A stretch of DNA of 64,000 nt from Chryseobacterium camelliae (GTDB lineage Bacteria > Bacteroidota > Bacteroidia > Flavobacteriales > Weeksellaceae), in assembly GCF_030818575.1 (NCBI RefSeq), contig NZ_JAUTAL010000001.1, forward strand, positions 3,596,001 through 3,660,000, written 5' to 3'. A program made the position numbers and the translations under genes. The notes beneath the pieces were generated by a model that did no database searches, was not told where the DNA came from, and saw only the letters and a program-made list of their open reading frames with translations. Shown here piece after piece: positions 26,407 through 35,747 of this stretch; the stretch's first letter is position 1, and every line of letters begins with the position of its first letter.

Positions 26407-27789
26407 TTAAATCAAACTTTTTATTTTTGTGATGATATCGTCACCTAAGCGGTCTGCTTCTTCCTGGGTAGCGGCTTCCGTATAGATCCTGATGATTGGT
26501 TCCGTATTGGATTTCCTCAAGTGTACCCAGTTGTTTTCAAAATCTATCTTTACACCGTCTACGGTTGATACTTCTTCGTTTTGGTATTCCTGTTCCATTT
26601 TGGCAAGAATGCCGTCCACATCAATTTCAGGGGTAAGCTCTATCTTCTTTTTGCCCATAAAGTATTCAGGGTATCCGGCTCTCAGCTCAGAAACCGTTTT
26701 GTTTTCTTTTGCCAAGTGGGTCAAAAACAAGGCAATACCTACTAATGAGTCTCTTCCGTAATGCAGGTCCGGATAAATGATTCCTCCGTTTCCTTCGCCG
26801 CCGATTACTGCGTTCTTTTCTTTCATCAAAGTAACTACATTCACTTCGCCGACTGCACTGGCAAAATATTCCGAATCATGGCCTCTGGCCACATCCCTCA
26901 ATGCGCGGCTGGATGAAAGGTTGGAAACGGCTGCGCCGCTTTTGTTTTTCAGCAGGTAATCCGCAACGGCAACCAGGGTATATTCTTCCCCGAACATTTC
27001 TCCTTTTTCATCGATCAGCGCAAGGCGGTCCACATCAGGGTCTACCACAATTCCTAAGTCAGCCTTCTCTTTTTCTACCAGTGCGCAAATATCACCCAGA
27101 TGCTCTTTTAACGGTTCTGGATTGTGTGGGAACTCACCGGTCGGATCGCAGTACAGCAGTATGGTTTCACAGCCCAGCTGATCCAGCAGCATCGGGATGG
27201 CAATTCCTCCTGTGGAATTCACGGCATCAAGGACGATTTTGAATTTTTTTGCTCTGATGGCTTCCACGTCTACCATTGGCAGGTTAAGGATCTGCTTGAT
27301 ATGGATGTCGAAGGCATCGTCTCTGGTTTCGTATTTTCCGAGGTCGTCTACTTCTGCGTAGTTGAAGTCTTCACTTTCAGCAAGTGCCAGAACTTCAGCA
27401 CCGTTTTCCCCGCTGATGAATTCACCCTTCTCGTTCAGTAACTTCAGGGCATTCCACTGTTTAGGATTATGGGAAGCAGTAAGAATAATGCCGCCGTCAG
27501 CATGGAGTTCGGGCACCATGATTTCTACCGTAGGGGTAGTAGACAGGCCGAGGTCAACCACATGGATTCCGAGTCCCTGCAAGGTAGAGGTTACCAGAGA
27601 GGAAACCATCTGTCCGGATATTCTCGCATCCCTGCCGATAACCAGCGTAAGGTCTTTTTTATTGTTTTTATTCTGGAGCCAGGTCCCGAATGCAGAGGCA
27701 AATTTCACCACGTCCAGCGGGGTGAGATTGTCATTTACTTTTCCTCCGATTGTTCCGCGGATTCCTGAAATACTTTTTATTAGTGACAT
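26407..27789 (-). CDS. glmM: Phosphoglucosamine mutase
   Basis: 460 residues of the phosphohexomutase superfamily: GIRGTIGG near 8-15, the phosphoserine loop TASHNPKQWN near 97-106, the metal loop VDPDVDRLALID near 238-249, the sugar loop GGEGNGGI near 320 and the phosphate loop RKSNTEPIIRIY near 428-439. GlmM converts glucosamine-6-P to glucosamine-1-P for UDP-GlcNAc, the precursor used by the mur genes further along. I use ATG 27789 (MSLIKSISG); the frame is open 14 codons further, but that extension reaches the -7 box at 27829. Assignment against phosphomannomutase rests on overall similarity. Confidence 0.85.
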   Translation of the reverse strand: MSLIKSISGIRGTIGGKVNDNLTPLDVVKFASAFGTWLQNKNNKKDLTLVIGRDARISGQMVSSLVTSTLQGLGIHVVDLGLSTTPTVEIMVPELHADGGIILTASHNPKQWNALKLLNEKGEFISGENGAEVLALAESEDFNYAEVDDLGKYETRDDAFDIHIKQILNLPMVDVEAIRAKKFKIVLDAVNSTGGIAIPMLLDQLGCETILLYCDPTGEFPHNPEPLKEHLGDICALVEKEKADLGIVVDPDVDRLALIDEKGEMFGEEYTLVAVADYLLKNKSGAAVSNLSSSRALRDVARGHDSEYFASAVGEVNVVTLMKEKNAVIGGEGNGGIIYPDLHYGRDSLVGIALFLTHLAKENKTVSELRAGYPEYFMGKKKIELTPEIDVDGILAKMEQEYQNEEVSTVDGVKIDFENNWVHLRKSNTEPIIRIYTEAATQEEADRLGDDIITKIKSLI

Positions 27790-27828
27790 TCTGTGTTTAT
27801 TTAATTCTGATTGATTATTGATATCAGG

Positions 27829-27836
27829 CAAAATTA
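27829..27836 (-). promoter_or_regulatory. Candidate -7 promoter box of glmM
   Basis: Minus-strand TAATTTTG fits TAnnTTTG, about 40 bases before the chosen start. Confidence 0.45.
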
Positions 27837-27865
27837 AATATTATTTGTGATGTCGCCACAGAAAG

Positions 27866-28018
27866 TTATGAACATCCGCAGTCTTTATCGCAGCCATTTC
27901 TTTTGGAGCTGAACTTCCTGGGTGCAAAATTTTTCCTGAGCATCCTGAACAGCGCGTAACAGGCAAATGCTACAATTAGGAGGACAATAATATACTGTAT
28001 GATTAACGAAAGGTCCAT
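27866..28018 (-). CDS. FeoB-associated Cys-rich membrane protein
   Basis: 50 residues: one transmembrane helix (LIIQYIIVLLIVAFACYALF at about 4-23) followed by a basic stretch and a CDKDCGCS terminus. This is the small Cys-rich protein found after feoB in many Bacteroidota and Firmicutes. It probably assists FeoB, in the position FeoC occupies elsewhere, but its role is not proven. Its ATG overlaps the feoB stop by one base (TAATG). Confidence 0.88.
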   Translation of the reverse strand: MDLSLIIQYIIVLLIVAFACYALFRMLRKNFAPRKFSSKRNGCDKDCGCS

Positions 28019-30052
28019 TATTTTAAAATCTGGTATGCGAACATCGCCACAAAGTATGCCAAACCGGTCATCATGATTACCTGAAAGCCGGTCCATTTCC
28101 AGCTTTTGGTTTCCCTGTAGACTACTGCAAGTGTGGAAACACACTGCATTGCAAACGCGTAAAACAGCAGTACGGAAACTCCTGTTGCAAAGCTGAATAC
28201 CTTTTGGCCGTCAGGCTTTACATCGCGTCTCATCTTATCAATAACTTTCACTTCGGGCGCATCATCTTCCAGGCTGTACAGAGTAGACATTGTGCCTACG
28301 AAGACTTCCCGGGCCACAAAGCTGGTTAAGATTCCTACCCCCATTTTCCAGTCGTATCCCAGAGGGGCAATCACCGGTTCTATGCCTTTGCCCATTTTGG
28401 CCAGGTAAGAATGATCAAGCTTCACGTTCGTTGCCACCATTTCACCGGGATTCTGTTTCGGGCCGAAATAACTCAGGAAACCAGATGATGATGCTGACAA
28501 TAAATATGATTTTTCCTGCTCCGGTAATGAAGTCCCAGACTTTCCCGAGCACCATTTTAAAATCATATCCGAACAGCGGTTTTTTATAGGTTGGAAGATC
28601 CATAACCAGGTAGGTTTTGCCTTGATTTTTGATGAATCTTTTCAGGATCGCTGCTGAAAGCAGGGCTACAACAAATCCCAGGAGGTACATGCTCATCAGG
28701 ACCAAAGCCCTATATTTTATGCCTAAAAAGGTGCCGTCTGAAATAATAAGCCCGATAATGATGCTGTATACCGGAAGCCTTGCGGAACACGTCATGAAGG
28801 GAGTGACCAGAATGGTCAACAGCCTTTCTTTTACGTTTTCAATATTCCGGGTTGAAATAACAGCAGGAATTGCACAGGCGGTCCCGGAAACCAGGGGAAC
28901 AATGCTTTTCCCGTTCAATCCGAACGGCCTCAGGAGGCGGTCCATCAGGAAAACAACCCGTGCCATGTATCCCGAATCTTCCAAAAGATAGAGGAAATAC
29001 AGAAGGATCCCGATCTGAGGGGCAAAAATGACAATCCCACCGACACCAGGTACAATCCCGTTGGACACCAGTGAATTGATAGGGCCCTCGGGAAGGTGCT
29101 CAGCACTGAAGGCAGACAGCCAGGCAAAGAACTCATCGATCCAGTTCATCGGATATTCTGCCAGGAAAAAAACGCTCTGGAAGATGATGAGCAGGATCAG
29201 CATGAATACCACATAACCCCAGAACTTATGAACCAGCACTCTGTCCAGTTTTTCGGTAAGCAGTTCTTTAAACTGCGGCTTTTTGGAGATGACATCTGCG
29301 AGAATCCTGTCTACGGTCTGATATCTTCTTACCGTTTCCTGTACCTGCAGCCTTTTAGGAACCAGGCTCTTAGCATCCGGTTCATTCATCAGCTCCATGG
29401 CGGATTGTATGCGTTCAGGTTCTTTTCCCAGGGAAAGGTCGATCCAGGCTTTATATTCATTGTCCATGCCGTGATGAGCGGCTACTTTCTGAATAAAATC
29501 CTTATGTTCGGATGGAATATCAAAAGATATACGGTCAGATTTTACAAAGTTGTTCTTAAAGACAGCTTCTTTAAGGTTGTCTATTCCGATCTCTTCTTTG
29601 GCATTGGTCTGTATGACGGTGATGCCTAAAGAGCGGGAAAGCTTTTCCATATCTATGGTGATGCCCCTTCTTTCTGCCTGGTCAATCTGGTTAACCACAA
29701 GGATCATGGGGATTCCAAGGTCCTGGATTTGCTGGAACAGGAGCAGCCCTCTTTTCAGGCTCAGTGCTTCCAGGATATAGATGACCCCGGCATAGTTCTG
29801 CTGTTCCTCGATAAGGAATTTAGAAAAGATGGCTTCATCTTCGGAACTCGGATAAATGCTGTATGATCCGGGTAAATCGATGACCTCAACAACTTCACTT
29901 TTATAGTTGTAGTGCCCCGAATGACTGGCTACAGTAACCCCGGCATAGTTCCCGGTTTTCTGTTTCTTATTGCATAAAGTATTAAAAACCGTTGATTTTC
30001 CTACATTGGGGTTTCCCACGAGGAGGATCTGTTTTTTTTTATTTTCCTGCAT
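28018..30052 (-). pseudogene. feoB: Ferrous iron transporter FeoB, interrupted by a frameshift
   Basis: Two overlapping frames reconstitute FeoB. The first (30052 down to 28442) has the G-protein domain (GNPNVGKSTVFN G1, VIDLPGSYS G3, NQID G4) and most of the membrane channel (GTACAIPAV, CSARLPVY Gate motifs). The second (from about 28480 down to 28018) carries the last helices (VAREVFVGTMSTLYSLE). Reading AAA at 28478-28480 as AA gives an uninterrupted protein of about 677 residues, normal for FeoB. As written, the product loses its last membrane helices. Recent mutation or sequence error are both possible. It overlaps feoA by one base and imports Fe2+ across the inner membrane. Confidence 0.88.
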
Positions 30053-30306
30053 TAATTCAATTGTTCAACAATAATAAAATCCCCCTCCTCTTCACGAAGG
30101 GCGATCCGGCTTCTCTCTTCTCCAAACTCCACGTACATCGGGCCATTGAACGGGGCCTGATACAATATTCTGAAAATGGTTTCCGGAAGAAGTCCCATTT
30201 CTATGATCTTATTAGGCATTTTCAGTTGATGGTTATCATAGCCCAATATCTTTCCCGTCCTGTTTCTGGGAAATCCGCTCAGCTTATGTAAATCTTTCTG
30301 TTTCAA
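30052..30306 (-). CDS. feoA: Ferrous iron transport protein A
   Basis: 84 residues with an SH3-like FeoA fold: LHKLSGFPRNRTGKILGYD near 6-24, KIIEMGLLPETIFRIL near 33-48 and RIALREEEGDFIIV near 67-80. FeoA is cytoplasmic and supports FeoB. First gene of feoA-feoB-Cys-rich. A palindrome overlapping the promoter suggests iron-responsive control. Confidence 0.92.
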   Translation of the reverse strand: MKQKDLHKLSGFPRNRTGKILGYDNHQLKMPNKIIEMGLLPETIFRILYQAPFNGPMYVEFGEERSRIALREEEGDFIIVEQLN

Positions 30307-30325
30307 AAAACTACTTTTTGTGATG

Positions 30326-30357
30326 CAAATATACGCTATTTAAATTTAATCTAAATA
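30326..30357 (-). promoter_or_regulatory. feo promoter with candidate iron-regulator palindrome
   Basis: Minus-strand TATATTTG (30333-30326) is the -7 box, 20 bases before feoA. Immediately upstream, 30337-30357 is a 21-bp palindrome with 9 of 10 symmetric pairs matching (TATTTAAATTTAATCTAAAT plus A). No good -33 element is seen, so the palindrome may be an operator between -33 and -7. Confidence 0.5.
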
Positions 30358-30370
30358 ACAATATTGTATA

Positions 30371-30408
30371 AAAGAAATCAACCCAAATACCTGGAAGCAT
30401 TTGGGTTG
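30371..30408 (-). terminator. Terminator of the GLPGLI gene
   Basis: CAACCCAAAT (30379-30388) pairs with ATTTGGGTTG (30399-30408). On the minus strand a T-rich run follows. Confidence 0.75.
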
Positions 30409-30440
30409 AATAGAGTATATAATGGTAATGAATGACTGTG

Positions 30441-31376
30441 TTAGTTCTTTTCTTTTCCTACCTTTTCCACTTGTCCTACGTCAAGTTTCTGGTATGGCGG
30501 CTCAATAGGATTGTCGTTGGAATTGAAAAAATCCTTGTACATCTTTTCCTGTTTTTTCAACATATCACCAACGGTTCCGTCCATTCCCGGAATGGTTTTG
30601 GACATCATATCCTGCGTCAGCATAGGCCTAACGGTGGCAAAAGGATCTTTCTTGAACTCATTAAAAGTTTTTTCAAACTTTTCCCTTGGCATTTCGGTCA
30701 CTTTGAGGCTCATTCCTGAAATCTTTTCCCCAAAGGAAAGCTCTTCCCAGTTAGGGACCTTTTTGTTGCCCTGAAGTATCCAGGAATAGTCCTTGGCCTC
30801 ATCTTCTATTTTTACGATCAGTCCTGGAAGTCCGGAAAATTTGTAAGGGCCGTCCTGGAACGGAAGGTCTGTGCTGAACCATGCCGTCCATTTTCTTCCC
30901 CCAAATTCAGTTGTGGCTTTCTGGGCATTATAAGCGCCGATCTTTTCTTTTTCGTTCAGAATTTTCCAGTTGAATTTCGGGGTTTCATTATAGGCGATCG
31001 CCATTGTGGTGAAACCACTGGAAATCCTTTCGATATACTGGATCTTCATATCCGGATAATGCTTCACGATCTTTGCAGAAAATTTAGGCATCCTGATGGA
31101 CTTGCTCATATCTTTGAATACGCCGGATTTCTGCATCGCTTCTACCTGCACTTTAATGATGGAATCCTGGCCGATCACAGTATAGTCCCGGTATACCGAT
31201 CTGTCTTTCACAATGTCCAGGGCCGTTAGTACTTTTTCAATTTTGGCAGAATCCTTTTTAGGCTTAAAAGTCAGCTCATAAAAAAAACGGTTAGCTGTTT
31301 CCTTGGCATCCTTTGAATCCTGTGCCATACCAAAAGTAAAAAGACCTATCAATAGAATTGAAAATAGTTTTTTCAT
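30441..31376 (-). CDS. GLPGLI family protein
   Basis: 311 residues with an N-terminal signal peptide (LLIGLFTFGMAQ) and the family signature FSGLPGLIVKIED near 180-192. The family is confined mainly to Bacteroidota, is exported, and is often encoded next to TonB-dependent receptors, as here. Function unknown. Between it and the receptor lies a T9SS-secreted protein on the same strand. It shares a TAACTAATTA motif upstream of its start with the receptor gene. Confidence 0.88.
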   Translation of the reverse strand: MKKLFSILLIGLFTFGMAQDSKDAKETANRFFYELTFKPKKDSAKIEKVLTALDIVKDRSVYRDYTVIGQDSIIKVQVEAMQKSGVFKDMSKSIRMPKFSAKIVKHYPDMKIQYIERISSGFTTMAIAYNETPKFNWKILNEKEKIGAYNAQKATTEFGGRKWTAWFSTDLPFQDGPYKFSGLPGLIVKIEDEAKDYSWILQGNKKVPNWEELSFGEKISGMSLKVTEMPREKFEKTFNEFKKDPFATVRPMLTQDMMSKTIPGMDGTVGDMLKKQEKMYKDFFNSNDNPIEPPYQKLDVGQVEKVGKEKN

Positions 31377-31458
31377 TTTAATTTTTTACTAATTAGTTAG
31401 CAAAAGCAGGAATATGTTACAGCTTTTTTCTGTTTATTTTTGGCGCGTACGTTGAATC

Positions 31459-32217
31459 CTATTTTTTCTGTACTTTGACATTCCGTTTTCCCGAAGCCGT
31501 TTCAGTCTGGATCATGTATATTCCCGCTGGCAATGCAGACATATCCAGTGCGGTCTTTTTCTGTTCCGGCTGGAGGCTGATCAAAAGCTTTCCGGAAAGA
31601 TCAAAAACACGGATGGTTTTTATCGGGATGCTGTTTTCAATATAGAAGATATTGTTCACAGGGTTTGGATAGTATTGCAATTGCGCTTCTTTTCTGATGT
31701 CTTGTGTTGACAGCGCATTGTTGACAACCGTAAGCGTATAATCCCTGGTTTCTCCCGAGCCGAAACTTGAGCAGGCATTGCCGCCGTTGATGGAGCTTCC
31801 GTAGGCCCTTGTTCTGAACCTTATTTTGAGTGCTCCTGAGGGAAGACTGGCCGGGATATTCAGTGTGGTGGTGTTTTGAGTGTTCATGGAATTCACCAAA
31901 GGTGTAAATTCATTGCTTTCAAAGGTTCCGTTATTGTTGTAATCCATCCAGAGACCGATCACAGCTTCCGAAGAAGTGGAAGTGTAAAGTGAATAGGATT
32001 GTCCTGCTGTGAGGGTTGCTGTGGTCTGTCCGGAAGCCGGGTATTCATGGTAAAAGCTTGTTAGTACAGCAAATGTATCGTGATTGAAAGTCGTATTATT
32101 GATCCTTATGGTAATGAATCCAGGATCTATGTCACCACCCAGATTGGTTGTGCAGGGTGTATTTTGTGCATTCATAAGGGCTCCCCAGAAGAGAAAGACG
32201 GTCAATTTCTTTTTCAT
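31459..32217 (-). CDS. Secreted GEVED-domain protein with T9SS type A sorting domain
   Basis: 252 residues: signal peptide (residues 1-17), a GEVED-like beta domain with GLWMDYNNNGTFESNEF near 93-109 and IRFRTRAYGSS, and a C-terminal T9SS sorting domain from about 178 (YPNPVNNIFYIEN, VFDLSGKLL, LPAGIYMIQTET, KVQKK end). The protein should cross the outer membrane by the type IX system and be attached at the surface. Its ligand is unknown. Confidence 0.88.
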   Translation of the reverse strand: MKKKLTVFLFWGALMNAQNTPCTTNLGGDIDPGFITIRINNTTFNHDTFAVLTSFYHEYPASGQTTATLTAGQSYSLYTSTSSEAVIGLWMDYNNNGTFESNEFTPLVNSMNTQNTTTLNIPASLPSGALKIRFRTRAYGSSINGGNACSSFGSGETRDYTLTVVNNALSTQDIRKEAQLQYYPNPVNNIFYIENSIPIKTIRVFDLSGKLLISLQPEQKKTALDMSALPAGIYMIQTETASGKRNVKVQKK

Positions 32218-32377
32218 AGATAAATTTTAGGGCACAAAAATACTAAAGAAATCTAATAATGCAATATTGTTGCGATAAATTAATGTTTCCTTCCGAAGTA
32301 TGGTCAGTACACCATTTTTCTAGGGTTATACTTTCCTGTTCCCGTTATCCTGAACGCAGTTTCCAAGACTCTTAAAC

Positions 32378-32402
32378 AAAAAACCAGCCTGTTAAGGCTG
32401 GT
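32378..32402 (-). terminator. Terminator of the TonB-dependent receptor gene
   Basis: ACCAGCCT (32383-32390), GTTA loop, AGGCTGGT (32395-32402). On the minus strand the hairpin is followed by a T-run. Confidence 0.8.
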
Positions 32403-32422
32403 GTATAATGAAAAAAAGTGAA

Positions 32423-35140
32423 TTATTTAAAGTTGAATTTTACGGTAAACATGACCTGGCTCGGGCGAAGCTGGATCCTTGTATAAGAGATGTTATTGGT
32501 ATTTATATCATAGGTTTCAAATACCTTTTTATTGGCTATATTCAGCCATTTCAGTTCAAAATCGATTTTCTTCTTAGCCCAGGTAAACTGATAAGAGACA
32601 TCATAAAAGCCATTATTGTATTTTTGGTCTCCGGCACTTGTATTTACCTGATCCCAGTTAAATCCTACCGTATGATTTTCAATAGGGTAGAAGAATACTC
32701 CAAGGTTATGGGTAAAGCCTTTTCTGGCTGTATTGGTATTCAATTCACCGCTATTGATCTGTTTGGTCCTCGAAATACTTGCATTGTAATCAATACTCAT
32801 CCAGCTGAAGTATGTGTTATTAAACTTGAAACCATACGACTGGCTGTTGTTTTTATTGGTATAAGAGATATTATCAAGAAAAGCGTCAGATTTAGAAGTA
32901 TTGTTGCTGTAACTAACAGAAGCATTGGTTTTGAATTTAGGAAAATACTTACCCACTTCTGCACTATAGCTGTTAGTAAGCACATGATTATCCCGTTCAA
33001 TATATTGCATGGTCGTATATCCCGCGCTGTTAATAATTGGGTTAGAAATTAAATTTCTTTTGGCATCTGATAGTCTGTAATTGACATTAAAAAATAAATT
33101 GTTCAATGGGTTTCTGTATTCAATCCTGGCTCCCGCAGACTTGTTGTTGTTTTGAGGAATAGGATTATTGATGTCCATTGCATTAATCCCGTTAGGCGAA
33201 GTCATCAGAAAACCGGAATAGGCTGTATTGATCTCTCCAAAATTATTATTGATATTGGCATTTACTGAAGTTTTCCAGAAAGATGCGAAACTGTACTGTG
33301 CAAAAATATTAGGCTCAAAAGTAACCTTATTGACTGATTTAGAAACGTTTCTAACAGGATCATCAGCTTTGATGTTATTTGAATTAACAGGGAAATTCGC
33401 ATAGAGCATCCATGAATCATTCTTATAATTGACACCAACGCTTCCATAAGGAGTTGCTGTTGTATAACTTAAATCATTGCTGTAAGCAGATGCCGGGGTT
33501 TGGTTAATAGGATTTGCTGAAGGGATGGTGGTTATATTGAACAGGTCCGAAACCAAATCTGTGGTCTTGAAATTGAATCCAATTTCAGGGGTAAAAGTCC
33601 AGCCTTTTGTTGTAAAACCTAAATTCGCTGAGTGATTGGCCTCAAATGTTTTTAATCTCAAATTCTGGCGTACGAAATCGGCTCCGGCTGCTGTAGTAAA
33701 CCCTGGGATCGTTAAGTATGTAGCAGGAGATACATCCAGTGTCTGCCTGTCTGTCTGATAACTGATGTAAGAAAGGACATTAACCATTTTTTCTTTCCAT
33801 GGCACGATGGTACTCAATGAGTTTTGAAAAGATGTTGTCGGTGACTCTATAGCTTCATTAGCCGTTCTCAAGGAATTCGCTTGTGAATCTGTTCTGTTGG
33901 CAACGGCCCTGTCAGCATTCCAGTACTGGGAAAAGCTGGTTGTATTTTTAAAGAATCCTTTTTTCGCATTTTTTGTGAAAATCAGTTCCCCTTTTGCTTT
34001 ATCGGTATAGAAGTTATTAAATATATTCTGCGTTACCCTTGATGCAATTGGCCTTTGTGGCGTAGAAAAATAGTCTGTCTGGCTGTATGACTCCCTTTCT
34101 ACAGCATTGTTTGTATAGTTGGCACTTGCTTTCAGTTCCCATTCTTTTTTCGCGTCAATATTCGTAAGGTAATTGGCAGATAAATAATGTACGCTGTTCA
34201 TCAGATATCTTTTTACCGGTAAATTGGGCGTGCTGGCATTCTCTACATTCAGCCAATCGTTTTGAGACGCGTTGATCCTTCTTCCCTCATACCTGTTTCC
34301 GAAAGCCAGAATATTTCCTTCGTTTTCCACCTGTTCGCCGGTATTGTTGGTCTTATAATTGACTACCCACTGGCTTTTCTGCCCGAAGAACATAGGAGTA
34401 AGCTTTACATTCCACAGCCACGGATCGCCAAACCCGGTTCCCACTTCCCCGCGCCCGGTCATGGTTACGGAATTTTTAAGTTTGATGTTGATGGCTGCCT
34501 GATCGGAAGGCACTTTATCCTGCAGGATTTTTACCGGCTGGTGGTTTTCCAGAACCTCTACTTTCTGCACGGCATCTTTCGGAAGGGAATTGTTGATGGT
34601 CCCGTATCCGCCTTCCATAAGGTCTTTTCCGTTCACATAAAATTTATTGATGGCATTTCCCTGGTAGAGGATGGTTCCGTCTGCATTCACTTCCACACCC
34701 GGGATTTTTTTCATTACATCCGCCAGGGTGCGGTCACTCTTGCTGTCGAAAGCTTTAAGGTCATAGGAAATGGTATCTCCGCGCGCTGTAATCATCCGGG
34801 TTTTCAGTTTGACCTCTTTGATTTCCGTTGCCTCGGATTCCAGTTTAAAGCTGAGTGTCTGATCTGTATTGCTGATCTGCTTCGTTACTGATTTTTGGTT
34901 AAATGCCTTCACCTTAAGATCCACATTAGGCTCCGAAGACGTGAAAGAAATTTTATATTCTCCTTTGGAATTGGTGATGGCATACGCCAGAATGGCATCT
35001 TTGCCCGGCTCTTCAATCGTTACACTGGCACTTGGAATAGCCACACCGTCTTCATCCGTAATTTTTCCCGAAACCGTTTTCTGGGCAAAGGTAAGCGCAG
35101 ATAAGAGAAGCATCAGAAACAGAAAGACATTCTTTTTCAT
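32423..35140 (-). CDS. TonB-dependent receptor-like outer membrane protein
   Basis: 905 residues: a signal peptide (1-19), a carboxypeptidase-like regulatory (CarboxypepD_reg) beta-sandwich at about 22-105 (TVSGKITDEDGVAIPSASVT), a plug-like domain at about 115-225 (SYDLKAFDSKSDRTLADVMK, KIPGVEVNADG, DAVQKVEVLENHQPVKIL), then a long Tyr/Asn/Thr-rich beta barrel ending in F (VMFTVKFNFK), the usual outer-membrane terminus. It probably imports an unknown ligand. No SusD partner is nearby; the T9SS and GLPGLI genes downstream may form a cassette with it. Confidence 0.9.
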   Translation of the reverse strand: MKKNVFLFLMLLLSALTFAQKTVSGKITDEDGVAIPSASVTIEEPGKDAILAYAITNSKGEYKISFTSSEPNVDLKVKAFNQKSVTKQISNTDQTLSFKLESEATEIKEVKLKTRMITARGDTISYDLKAFDSKSDRTLADVMKKIPGVEVNADGTILYQGNAINKFYVNGKDLMEGGYGTINNSLPKDAVQKVEVLENHQPVKILQDKVPSDQAAINIKLKNSVTMTGRGEVGTGFGDPWLWNVKLTPMFFGQKSQWVVNYKTNNTGEQVENEGNILAFGNRYEGRRINASQNDWLNVENASTPNLPVKRYLMNSVHYLSANYLTNIDAKKEWELKASANYTNNAVERESYSQTDYFSTPQRPIASRVTQNIFNNFYTDKAKGELIFTKNAKKGFFKNTTSFSQYWNADRAVANRTDSQANSLRTANEAIESPTTSFQNSLSTIVPWKEKMVNVLSYISYQTDRQTLDVSPATYLTIPGFTTAAGADFVRQNLRLKTFEANHSANLGFTTKGWTFTPEIGFNFKTTDLVSDLFNITTIPSANPINQTPASAYSNDLSYTTATPYGSVGVNYKNDSWMLYANFPVNSNNIKADDPVRNVSKSVNKVTFEPNIFAQYSFASFWKTSVNANINNNFGEINTAYSGFLMTSPNGINAMDINNPIPQNNNKSAGARIEYRNPLNNLFFNVNYRLSDAKRNLISNPIINSAGYTTMQYIERDNHVLTNSYSAEVGKYFPKFKTNASVSYSNNTSKSDAFLDNISYTNKNNSQSYGFKFNNTYFSWMSIDYNASISRTKQINSGELNTNTARKGFTHNLGVFFYPIENHTVGFNWDQVNTSAGDQKYNNGFYDVSYQFTWAKKKIDFELKWLNIANKKVFETYDINTNNISYTRIQLRPSQVMFTVKFNFK

Positions 35141-35240
35141 AGTTTATTATTTGAGTAATTAGTTATACAACAGTCTGGTTTGTTACACTTGTATAAAGAT
35201 GTTTTTTAATGACAAAGGTTAAAACTAGCTTTTATCACTA

Positions 35241-35270
35241 CAAATATAGTTATAATTTTGAACTGACAAA
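35241..35270 (-). promoter_or_regulatory. Promoter of the TonB-dependent receptor gene
   Basis: Minus-strand TTTG (35270-35267), 18 bases, TATATTTG (35248-35241). The untranslated leader would be about 95 bases, with TAACTAATTA at 35165-35156 near its 3' end. Confidence 0.65.
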
Positions 35271-35339
35271 TTTTTCTTTTCATCATTATTGCTTTTAGGA
35301 AAATTACAGATTTGTATAAAAGTCAACATATGGGGTTAG

Positions 35340-35591
35340 GAATCTCAAGAAGCTCAGGAGCAAGACGAAACTTCCCAACAGGAGATTGCCGATATGCTGG
35401 GACTGGACAGGGATACCTATACAAACTGGGAAAATGAAAGCAGTGGTATCAAATCAAAGGACATCCCTAAACGGACGGAAATTTTTGAGGTGTTTTCGGG
35501 CAAAATTTTAGCTCTTCGTAAGGGACATCATCTCTTATCAACGGATAAAAAAACTTCGTTTACAAGATTATATGATCTTGCTTGCGCCTAG
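35340..35591 (+). pseudogene. Relic of an XRE-type helix-turn-helix regulator
   Basis: The frame from 35340 encodes TSQQEIADMLGLDRDTYTNW, a clear XRE/HTH_3 recognition segment, followed by KSKDIPKRTEIFEVFSGKIL. The preceding helix appears in another frame (KKLRSKTKL at about 35347-35373), so one base seems lost near 35374, and no proper start codon exists. The remaining tail is not recognisable. I treat it as a decayed regulator between the TonB receptor and JmjC genes; otherwise this 607-base gap holds only promoters. Confidence 0.7.
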
Positions 35592-35721
35592 ATTCCCGAA
35601 GGATTTGGTATTTTTGCATAGTACACCAGATCTGCTAAATTTATTTAGAATAAATAGGCAAAAGTGATTTGTATCATAGATTAAAAAAAACTTAAACTAT
35701 GTTAAGTATATATTAATTTAA

Positions 35722-35729
35722 TAATTTTG
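35722..35729 (+). promoter_or_regulatory. Candidate -7 promoter box of the JmjC/cupin gene
   Basis: TAATTTTG fits TAnnTTTG, 18 bases before the ATG. The -33 element is weak. Confidence 0.45.
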
Positions 35730-35747
35730 TAAAATAAAATTTATACA

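Noticed and set aside
32408..33052. A 214-codon + strand ORF opposite the TonB-dependent receptor.
   Set aside because: Antisense shadow of the beta-barrel coding sequence; composition is atypical and it starts in the receptor terminator.
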